Under the pieces are notes generated by a model. It was not told the DNA's origin, searched no databases, and saw only the letters and a list, made by a program, of their open reading frames with translations. The translations under genes and the position numbers were made by a program. 41,294 nucleotides of DNA from Candidatus Saccharimonadales bacterium (GTDB lineage Bacteria > Patescibacteriota > Saccharimonadia > Saccharimonadales > UBA10212): the NCBI GenBank assembly GCA_025450575.1, contig JANWHE010000007.1:1-41294 (forward strand), written 5' to 3'. Of the stretch, positions 27,132-34,578 are shown piece by piece (the first letter of the stretch is position 1; every line of letters starts with the position of its first letter).

Positions 27132-27845
27132 ATGGCACAAAAAATCGTCAGCCTGCCAGGTATCGGCGAAGTGGTGTTAGCTAAACGCAAAGGCACGCGC
27201 AACCTGCGCTTAAGCATCGGCGCCGACGGCCGGATCCGTGTCGGCCTGCCGTATTGGGCGCCATATCAAGCCGGCATCAGCTTCGCCTTAAGCCGCGCCG
27301 ACTGGATCAAGCGGCACGCGCCGGAACCGGCCAGCGTTTTTCTGGCCGAAGGGATGCGGGTCGGCAAATCGTACAGACTGCATTTTATCCGGGATAATTC
27401 CCTTAAGAACGTCAGGAGCCGGCTGGCCGCCAATCAGATAATTATTAAGAGTCCGGTCGATTCGTCTCATCCGGCGGCTCAGAAAGTAGCGGCGGCAGCC
27501 TGCGAAAGGGCCCTTAAGAAAGACGCCGAAAAACTATTGCCCCAGCGGCTTGAGGCGCTGGCCAAAACCGGGAGTTTTTATTACAGATCGGTGCGCGTCA
27601 AGCGGCTGCGCTCAAGATGGGGAAGCTGCTCGAACCAAAAGGATATAACCCTGAACTATTACCTTATACAGCTGCCTTGGTCTCTGATAGATTACGTAAT
27701 CCTGCATGAGCTGACGCATACTAAGCACCTGCATCATGGATCGGCCTTCTGGAAGCATCTGCAGGCCTTATCGCCGCAGGTCAAGCAGCACCGCCAAGAC
27801 ATCAAACGGCATAAACCCGTTTTGACGCCGCAGGCCCTTGCATAA
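27132..27845 (+). CDS. YgjP-like (DUF45) metallopeptidase-family protein
   Basis: RSRWGSCSNQKDITLNYYLIQLPWSLIDYVILHELTHTKHLHHGSAFWKHL. Confidence 0.9.
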   Translation: MAQKIVSLPGIGEVVLAKRKGTRNLRLSIGADGRIRVGLPYWAPYQAGISFALSRADWIKRHAPEPASVFLAEGMRVGKSYRLHFIRDNSLKNVRSRLAANQIIIKSPVDSSHPAAQKVAAAACERALKKDAEKLLPQRLEALAKTGSFYYRSVRVKRLRSRWGSCSNQKDITLNYYLIQLPWSLIDYVILHELTHTKHLHHGSAFWKHLQALSPQVKQHRQDIKRHKPVLTPQALA

Positions 27846-27876
27846 CTGTTTAAAACCTACTATACTTGACACCGGT

Positions 27877-27903
27877 AAGCCTACTTTAAATAGTAGGCTT
27901 TTA
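27877..27903 (+). terminator. Intrinsic terminator before secE
   Basis: AAGCCTACT-ttaaat-AGTAGGCTTttatt. Confidence 0.7.
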
Positions 27904-27958
27904 TTGAACCAAAAAACATCAGGAGTTCGGTAGGACCTCTTTGGTGGTAAGGAGAAAA

Positions 27959-28369
27959 GTGGCCCGATCAGCAGATCAAAAACGGCGGCCGAGGGTGCGT
28001 AAAAGCGCTCCGACGGTGCGTGAACGCGTAGAGGCGGCCAGCGCCAACGCTGAGACAGAGAAAAACCGGCCGGTCCGGCGGGTTTTAGCCAAGGGTGCCA
28101 AGCCATTTAAAAAAATAAGTCTGGGCGACCGTCCGGCTCTGCAAAAAGCCGCCGCGCCGCTGAGGATCCTTAAACGGATCACTCGCTGGCTGGTGCCTCG
28201 TTATCTGGTCAATTCCTGGCGCGAGCTGCGGCAGGTCTACTGGCCCAACCGCCGCGAGACCCGGCGTTTGACCCTGGCGGTGTTTGTTTTCGCCATAGTC
28301 TTCGGCGCCCTGGTGGCCGGAGTCGACAAAGGCCTCGATGAGATTTTCAAGAAAGTCATATTAAAGTAA
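27959..28369 (+). CDS. secE: Preprotein translocase subunit SecE with basic N-terminal extension
   Basis: YLVNSWRELRQVYWPNRRETRRLTLAVFVFAIVFGALVAGVDKGLDEIFK; GTG start at 27959 with SD AAGGAG (ORF opens at 27941). Confidence 0.9.
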   Translation: MARSADQKRRPRVRKSAPTVRERVEAASANAETEKNRPVRRVLAKGAKPFKKISLGDRPALQKAAAPLRILKRITRWLVPRYLVNSWRELRQVYWPNRRETRRLTLAVFVFAIVFGALVAGVDKGLDEIFKKVILK

Positions 28370-28382
28370 GGATTAACCCATA

Positions 28383-28925
28383 GTGAGTAAACGTTACGAT
28401 TCAAGCAAGCAGTGGTACGCCATCCACACCTATAGCGGCTACGAAGAGAAGGTCGCCGAAAGCATCCGCCAGCGCGCGGAGAGCCTGGATATGGGCGATA
28501 AGATCTTCCAGGTCCTAGTGCCCAAGGAAAAAATGATCGAAATCAAGAACGGGAAGCGCAAAGTGGTCGAAAAGCGGATTTTCCAGGGATACGTACTGGT
28601 AGAGATGAAACTCAGCGAAGACGCCTGGTACATCGTGCGCAACACTCCCAATGTCACGGGCTTCGTGGGTACCGGCACCGAGCCGACCCCAATCAGCGCC
28701 GATGAGATCGCCAAAATCATGAAGCGCATGGGCCGCGAAGAGCCCAAGCACAAGTTCGATTATGAGGTAGGCGAAGTGGTCAACATCGTCGACGGCCCCT
28801 TCAAGGGCTTCGACGGGGCGATCAATGAGATCGATGCCCAAAAAGGCAAACTAAAGGTCCTAGTCAGTATGTTCGGCCGCGAGACGCCGGTCGAGCTGGA
28901 CGGCTTGCAGGTAAAGAGGGTTTAG
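28383..28925 (+). CDS. nusG: Transcription termination/antitermination protein NusG
   Basis: QWYAIHTYSGYEEKVAESIRQRAE...YVLVEMKLSEDAWYIVRNTPNVTGFVG...VVNIVDGPFKGFDGAINEID. Confidence 0.97.
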   Translation: MSKRYDSSKQWYAIHTYSGYEEKVAESIRQRAESLDMGDKIFQVLVPKEKMIEIKNGKRKVVEKRIFQGYVLVEMKLSEDAWYIVRNTPNVTGFVGTGTEPTPISADEIAKIMKRMGREEPKHKFDYEVGEVVNIVDGPFKGFDGAINEIDAQKGKLKVLVSMFGRETPVELDGLQVKRV

Positions 28926-28934
28926 GAGACATTT

Positions 28935-29366
28935 ATGGCACAAACTAAAGAAGTTAGAGCAAGTTTAAAACTAAAGATTCGCGCCGGCCAAGCCAGCGCC
29001 GCGCCGCCGGTCGGCTCAACGCTGGGCCAGTACGGCGTAAATATGATGGACTTCATCAATCCGTTCAACGAACAGACCAAAGACCGTATGGGCCAGAGCG
29101 TGACCGTCCATATCCGGATTTTTGACGACCGGACCATGGACTGGCGGGTGGTCGGTACGCCGACCGACGAGATGATTTTAGCGGCCCTGAAAGTCGACAA
29201 AGGTTCCGGCGAACCCAATAAGGCCAAGCTTGATAAGAAACTTAGCCAGTCCCAGTTGACGCAGATCGCCGAAGCCAAAGCCGCCGATATGAACACCCAG
29301 GACGTCGAAGCCGTTAAGAAGATGGTCGCCGGCACCGCCCGCAGCATGGGCGTAGAAATCGAATAA
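28935..29366 (+). CDS. rplK: 50S ribosomal protein L11
   Basis: LKLKIRAGQASAAPPVGSTLGQYGVNMMDFINPFNEQTKD. Confidence 0.98.
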   Translation: MAQTKEVRASLKLKIRAGQASAAPPVGSTLGQYGVNMMDFINPFNEQTKDRMGQSVTVHIRIFDDRTMDWRVVGTPTDEMILAALKVDKGSGEPNKAKLDKKLSQSQLTQIAEAKAADMNTQDVEAVKKMVAGTARSMGVEIE

Positions 29367-29381
29367 TTAAACTAACTAGAC

Positions 29382-29415
29382 GTGGGAGGCCTATAAAGTA
29401 GGCCGCCAGCACCAC
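29382..29415 (+). promoter_or_regulatory. Candidate L1-binding mRNA operator in the rplK-rplA spacer
   Basis: GTGGgaGGCCTAtaaagTAGGCCgccagcaCCAC: nested stems with a GGGAGG-like side. Confidence 0.45.
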
Positions 29416-29427
29416 TAAAGGAGTAAT

Positions 29428-30306
29428 ATGGCACAAGCCAAGAAGAAAGCAACCCAACTTAAAGAAGCCGAGCTAATCGTCGAAGCCGCTCCGGTGAAAG
29501 CCGAGCCGGCTACCGAGGCCGCGGAAAAAGCGACGGCCAAGGCCGGCAAACGTAGCGCCAAAGCCGTTAAAGAGTTTGAAGATAAGCAAGCCAAGCAAGA
29601 GCGCAAGGCAACGGCACCGGAGACCGAATCTAAACCTGCGCCCGCTAAGGCTTCTAAGACCCGGGCCGAACGGGCCGGCAAGAAGTACCGTGAAGCCTTT
29701 AAGCTGATAGACAGGACCAAAGAGTACGCCCTGCCAGAAGCTTTGGAACTGGCCGCCAAGTCGTCTCCAGTTAAGTTCGATGCGTCAATTGAATTACATA
29801 TCAACCTGGGCGTTGACCCCAAACAGGCCGATCAAAACGTTCGCGACACTGTTGTTTTACCGGCAGGCACCGGCAAAGACATAAAGGTAGCGACGGTTTC
29901 AGACGACGCCAGCGCAGAAAAGCTATTCGCTAAGCTGGACAAAGAAGACATCGATTTTGACGTCCTTATTTCCACGCCAGACATGATGCCAAAACTGGGC
30001 AAATATGCTCGCCTGCTGGGACCACGCGGCTTGATGCCGAACCCCAAAAGCGGCACGGTTACTACAGATATAGCCAAAGCCCAGGCCGAGGCCAAAGCCG
30101 GCCGCGTGGAGTACCGGGTGGACCAGGCCGGCATCATCCATCTGGCGATCGGTAAGGTCAGCTTTGGGAAGGATAAGCTCAGCCAGAACGCCGAAGCCGT
30201 CATGGCCAGTGTCCGGGCCGCCAAGCCAGCCAGTTTAAAGAGTATTTACATCAAGAGCATCTACGCCAGCTCGACCATGGGCCCCAGCGTCAAAATCGCG
30301 GTCTAG
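29428..30306 (+). CDS. rplA: 50S ribosomal protein L1 with ~80-aa Ala/Lys/Glu-rich N-terminal extension
   Basis: KYREAFKLIDRTKEYALPEALELAAKSSPVKFDASIELHINLGVDPKQADQNVRDTVVLPAGTGK...LGKYARLLGPRGLMPNPKSGTV. Confidence 0.97.
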   Translation: MAQAKKKATQLKEAELIVEAAPVKAEPATEAAEKATAKAGKRSAKAVKEFEDKQAKQERKATAPETESKPAPAKASKTRAERAGKKYREAFKLIDRTKEYALPEALELAAKSSPVKFDASIELHINLGVDPKQADQNVRDTVVLPAGTGKDIKVATVSDDASAEKLFAKLDKEDIDFDVLISTPDMMPKLGKYARLLGPRGLMPNPKSGTVTTDIAKAQAEAKAGRVEYRVDQAGIIHLAIGKVSFGKDKLSQNAEAVMASVRAAKPASLKSIYIKSIYASSTMGPSVKIAV

Positions 30307-31073
30307 CTATTTAGCTTTGAGCGTCCCCAGTCAAACGCCTGTGTAACATAGGCGAAGTGATCGGCGCTGATTTGCCCCAGTTCCTCGTAGTGATACAGGA
30401 CTTCATCACGGCTAAACCAGCCTGCGGCCTCGGCATCATCATGTGAGGCCAAATCAAAGCTCATCTCTATTTCCGGCAGAAGGACCACCTCAACCTGCGA
30501 ACTAATGTAGCCTAGGTCAACCGACCGGCTTGAGTTTGGCTTAACCTGCTCCGGGACTAGAGTCTCGCTCTGATCATCCAAAATAGCGAGATTCATACCG
30601 GTCTCTTCAGTTCCTTCACGCAGTGCGGTATTCTTCAGGTTCCCGCTGTCACTTTCTTCTATGAAACCGCCGGGCAGACGCCATTTCCCGCGGTTGAACA
30701 CTAAGGCGATTTCTAGTTCCGCGGCAGGATTATCGCGCATGATGGCCATGTCGGCCGTTTGCGATTTCCCGGCTTTCCAAAAAACTCCGGTGCCGTTGAT
30801 TCCCGTCCGGCCTAGGGGGTGTCTGATGTCGGCGATAGCCGGGCCATAGATTTCTACGGCTTGTCGGGTGGATAGTTTAGCCAGTTCCATCAAACTATGG
30901 ATGTTGGCAATTTCGACGCCCGCCGCGTCCAAACGTTCTTGGATTAATTCAAATTCGGGACTAAGGGAAGGTGTGTATAAATTCGAGTTTTTGTCCCAAG
31001 CGGCGTAATTATCGGGTATGACGAATCTGGGCGGATATTTTTTCTCGGTCGGAATCAAAGTCTGGTTTACCAT
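30303..31073 (-). CDS. NUDIX hydrolase
   Basis: Nudix box-like GGFIEESDSGNLKNTALREGTEETGMNL. Confidence 0.87.
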   Translation of the reverse strand: MVNQTLIPTEKKYPPRFVIPDNYAAWDKNSNLYTPSLSPEFELIQERLDAAGVEIANIHSLMELAKLSTRQAVEIYGPAIADIRHPLGRTGINGTGVFWKAGKSQTADMAIMRDNPAAELEIALVFNRGKWRLPGGFIEESDSGNLKNTALREGTEETGMNLAILDDQSETLVPEQVKPNSSRSVDLGYISSQVEVVLLPEIEMSFDLASHDDAEAAGWFSRDEVLYHYEELGQISADHFAYVTQAFDWGRSKLNS

Positions 31074-31166
31074 ATTTGGATTCTATATCATCTTAGGACG
31101 CCGGCATATTGGTAGCGCTTTAACCGGCCGGATATGTCTGCTAGACTTATCTTAAAGCGAGGGAAA

Positions 31167-32060
31167 ATGTACAAAGCTTACGAGAACCGTCAGCCGGATT
31201 ATCAGTACCAGAACATCTTAAAAGCAATCTTAAAAGATGGCGTTTGGAGCAGCACGCGTCAAGGGCCCAGGGCCAAGACCCTAATGGGCGTGCAGATGCA
31301 TTTTGAGCTGGCTAACGGCTTCCCGGTGATAACCGACCGCAGTATTAAAAGCTTCTGGCAGAAGCCCATCGGCGAACTGTGCGCCTTTATCAACGGCGCC
31401 CGGACCCGGGAGCAGTTGGCGGAATTCGGCTGTACCTGGTGGGACGCCTGGACATCCGAGGCAAAGACTAAGAAACGAGGCCTGGAGCCGGGCGACATCG
31501 GCCCCGGTTCATACGGCGCCGCTTTCCATGATTTCCCGACCGCCGACGGCGGCAGCTTTGACCAGTTCAAGCATCTGGTCGAACAAATCAAGGAGCTGCC
31601 TGAACTGCGGACACATTTTATTACTCCCTGGATCCCCCAGTACATCGTAAGGGGTAAAGGCAAACAACAGAAGGTAACCATAGCTCCCTGCCATGGCTGG
31701 GTACACGTACGGATACTTGACGACAAACTTTATCTGCATATGTACCAGCGCTCCGGCGACATGCCAATCGGCGTGCCATCTAACATGATCCAATACGCCG
31801 CCCTGGCTTTAATGCTGGGACATCTTACAGGGTACGAGCCAGTCCAATATGTCCATACCATTTCAGACGCCCACATTTATGAGGACCAGGTAGAGGCCCT
31901 GATGCCGATGCTGGAGCGCCAGCCCCGGCCATTCCCGACGGTTACCTTAACAGAGGAGGGAAAGCGCATCAAAGATATCCACGATTTCCGAGGCGAACAC
32001 TTCCAGTTAAGCGATTACGACCCGCAACCTTCAATCCCTAAGATTCCGGTGGCCACATGA
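31167..32060 (+). CDS. thyA: Thymidylate synthase (ThyA)
   Basis: FPVITDRSIKSFWQKPIGELCAFINGA, CTWWDAW, IAPCHGWVHVRI (catalytic Cys), LYLHMYQRSGDMPIGVPSNMIQYAALALMLGHLTGYEP. Confidence 0.97.
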   Translation: MYKAYENRQPDYQYQNILKAILKDGVWSSTRQGPRAKTLMGVQMHFELANGFPVITDRSIKSFWQKPIGELCAFINGARTREQLAEFGCTWWDAWTSEAKTKKRGLEPGDIGPGSYGAAFHDFPTADGGSFDQFKHLVEQIKELPELRTHFITPWIPQYIVRGKGKQQKVTIAPCHGWVHVRILDDKLYLHMYQRSGDMPIGVPSNMIQYAALALMLGHLTGYEPVQYVHTISDAHIYEDQVEALMPMLERQPRPFPTVTLTEEGKRIKDIHDFRGEHFQLSDYDPQPSIPKIPVAT

Positions 32061-32551
32061 TATCCCTAGTCGTCGCTTACGCTAAAAACGGGGTCATAGG
32101 ACGCGACAACGAGCTACCTTGGTATATTCCGGACGACCTTAAACGATTTAAGCAGCTGACGACTAATAAGACCGTTGTGATGGGCCGCAATACTTATGAA
32201 TCGATTGTCCGCCGCCTGGGCAAGCCGCTGCCGAACCGGCGCAATATCGTGGTTTCCGGCAGCCTTAAAGGACCGATAGACGGCATAGAGATCGCTCCGT
32301 CGCTGGAAGCAGCCCTAAAGTTAGCGGAAGATGATGAGGAAATCGTCCTTATCGGCGGCCAGCGGATATTCGAAGAAGCTATCGATAAGGATTTGGCGAA
32401 GCGGATCTACGCCACCGAAATCGACGCGGACATCGAAGGCGATACTTATTTCCCTGATTTAAATCCCGCGCATTGGCAGGTAAAGTCCACCGAGGATGGC
32501 GCCAGTCCCGATTATAAATACAAGTTCGTCCTATACGAAAGGGACGTTTAA
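32057..32551 (+). CDS. Dihydrofolate reductase
   Basis: MISLVVAYAKNGVIGRDNELPWYIPDDLKRFKQLTTNKTVVMGRNTYESI...VLIGGQRIFEEAI. Confidence 0.95.
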   Translation: MISLVVAYAKNGVIGRDNELPWYIPDDLKRFKQLTTNKTVVMGRNTYESIVRRLGKPLPNRRNIVVSGSLKGPIDGIEIAPSLEAALKLAEDDEEIVLIGGQRIFEEAIDKDLAKRIYATEIDADIEGDTYFPDLNPAHWQVKSTEDGASPDYKYKFVLYERDV

Positions 32552-32554
32552 AGC

Positions 32555-32998
32555 ATGGCGCTCTATAATTTCAACGCTGCCCGCTCCGAAGCCCAGTTAG
32601 CGGACATGAAAGATTTGGACGGGCGAGGCATCTGCATATTTTGCCCCGAGCACATACGGGAAGACGCTAATAAACTAGTCCTGGAAACCGACCATTGGAT
32701 GGTCAAACCGAACTCGTTCCCTTATAAGAACACGAAACTGCACCTTCTGATAATCCCTAAGGCGCACGTAGCGACTGTTAAAGAACTGCCCCAAAAAACC
32801 CAAAGCTCATTTTTGTCAGTGGTGGCGCAGCTAGAAGCTAAGTACATACTAGACAGTTACGCCCTAGGTATGCGGGCCGGAGACATGCGCTATAACGGCG
32901 GCAGTATAGAGCACCTCCATGCCCATTTGGTCGTAGGCGAGATAGACATGGCGGAATTCGAACCAGTGCGCTTTAAAATGAGCAGCCAGACGGATTAA
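32555..32998 (+). CDS. HIT-family protein
   Basis: CIFCPEH, TKLHLLIIPKAHVATV, GSIEHLHAHLVVGEID (HxHxH triad). Confidence 0.9.
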   Translation: MALYNFNAARSEAQLADMKDLDGRGICIFCPEHIREDANKLVLETDHWMVKPNSFPYKNTKLHLLIIPKAHVATVKELPQKTQSSFLSVVAQLEAKYILDSYALGMRAGDMRYNGGSIEHLHAHLVVGEIDMAEFEPVRFKMSSQTD

Positions 32999-33888
32999 GA
33001 AGAGCCGACGTAGGGGATATCGGCTGTGTGGCCACTCTTAGGCGGATCGGCGATTTCGACTTTCCGGACCCGGACGTGGTAGTCGTCTAAGATCCGCTTT
33101 CCGTCCAAGACGGCGTAGCCATCCTTGTAATAAAGGTTTTTGATGCCGCTATGGGCGATCAGTTTGGCGCAGGCCGGGCAAGGGAAGGCCGTCACATACA
33201 TCGACGCCCCTTTGGTGCTGTGCCCGGCATTGGCGGCTTCGGCTACCAGCCGGGCCTCGGCGTGGGTGAATAGCGACATTTCAATACCCACACCCCTGTT
33301 AAATACGTTCCGCGGATCACCTTCGGCCCACGGCGAATGCTCTGTCGGCTCCCCTCGGTTGCAAGCCGCTCCTAACTCGCGCCCGTCGGCACTGACCAGT
33401 ACGGCTCCCACCCGCCGCCATATATCAGAGCTTGAATCGGCTGCCTTAGCCGCTTGGCGCATCAGCTTTTGGTCAGCTTGGCGGCGGGAGACTTCGGCGC
33501 TCTCGTCAGGCTGGTCGACATTGTGGCGGTCCCAGCGCAGGAAAATCGGATAGAATGTCACCTTGGCTTTCTTGATGTCTTTGGCTATCTCACGGCTGAT
33601 GTCTTCGTCCGGCATGATGATTTCAACGTTCGGCTGATCTAATTTCTTAAGGCCGGCCGGGCTCAGTTCGGCTACCACGGAAAATCTGGTAATAGCTTCT
33701 AAACTTTTAACTGCTTTCGCCGGCGTTAAGGCCCGCAGGTCCTTGCGCAGGTAGTCGACTTTCTTAATCAGCTGGGGACCAAAGACATATAACTCGGCGG
33801 CATCGGAGTTAGCTTCCAGAAAATGCAGGTAGCCGCGGTGAATTACCGGTACATAGGCGGTGATGACTTTTTTAGAGCTGGCGCTCAT
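32995..33888 (-). CDS. dCMP-deaminase-like zinc deaminase fused to an N-terminal nucleotidyltransferase-like domain
   Basis: HAEARLVAEAA and TAFPCPACAKLIAHSGIKNLYY (deaminase motifs); N-terminal VITAYVPVIHRGYLHFLEANSDAAELYVFG. Confidence 0.85.
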   Translation of the reverse strand: MSASSKKVITAYVPVIHRGYLHFLEANSDAAELYVFGPQLIKKVDYLRKDLRALTPAKAVKSLEAITRFSVVAELSPAGLKKLDQPNVEIIMPDEDISREIAKDIKKAKVTFYPIFLRWDRHNVDQPDESAEVSRRQADQKLMRQAAKAADSSSDIWRRVGAVLVSADGRELGAACNRGEPTEHSPWAEGDPRNVFNRGVGIEMSLFTHAEARLVAEAANAGHSTKGASMYVTAFPCPACAKLIAHSGIKNLYYKDGYAVLDGKRILDDYHVRVRKVEIADPPKSGHTADIPYVGSS

Positions 33889-34490
33889 GCGTCTTTGATC
33901 ATTTTTTCGAACGTCTCGTTAATCGAGTCGGTAATAGCGTCCTTCATTTTTTGTGATAAACCGATATTCAGTCGTCTAAGTTTGGCTGTCGTAGAAGTCA
34001 CGGCCTGGGGCTCAAGAATAAAGACCTGGCCGCAGAATTTCTTCAGCTGCTTTACCTGCGCCGGGCTATAAGTCCCTTTAGTGGCAATCAGCACGTCCGG
34101 CTTAACTAGCTTTATAAGCGACCATTTGGGGTCGCTATCCTGTTTTAGGGCGACGATGTCGACATGCCTTACATGGGTCAACATCTGCACCCGCTCCTTT
34201 TCGCTGACGATAGGCCGGTCCGGCCCTTTGCGCCGGCGTACCTTTTTATCACTGTCGACACCTACAATCAGGACATCGCCGTGCTGTTTGGCCTTCTCCA
34301 GATACAGAAAATGGCCGATGTGGATAAAATCGAACGTGCCCTGGGTCAGTACGATTTTGGCGCCGATTGTCCGAAGCGCGTTTATCACTTCGGCCAGCTG
34401 GCGCTTATCTTCAATAAACCTGCCCTTAGAATCGAGCAGAAAGCCGGTCTGAGCGGAATCCAATTTCTTAACTTTTCCCCCGTTAGCCAT
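33885..34490 (-). CDS. RfaE/HldE C-terminal-like cytidylyltransferase
   Basis: VLTQGTFDFIHIGHFLYLEKAKQHGDVLIVGVDSDKKVRRRKGPDRPIVSEKERVQML; start likely ATG 34490 (MANGGK). Confidence 0.9.
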   Translation of the reverse strand: MANGGKVKKLDSAQTGFLLDSKGRFIEDKRQLAEVINALRTIGAKIVLTQGTFDFIHIGHFLYLEKAKQHGDVLIVGVDSDKKVRRRKGPDRPIVSEKERVQMLTHVRHVDIVALKQDSDPKWSLIKLVKPDVLIATKGTYSPAQVKQLKKFCGQVFILEPQAVTSTTAKLRRLNIGLSQKMKDAITDSINETFEKMIKDA

Positions 34491-34549
34491 CCTATATAAA
34501 ATATTACCTTTCGCCGGTTTTAGCAATTTTATTATCTTATAAGTTAACC

Positions 34550-34555
34550 TATAAT
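34550..34555 (+). promoter_or_regulatory. -10 box TATAAT upstream of the Tmk-ThyX-like fusion
   Basis: ttaaccTATAATacaccttAGAAGGAGaagacgcgCTG. Confidence 0.55.
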
Positions 34556-34578
34556 ACACCTTAGAAGGAGAAGACGCG

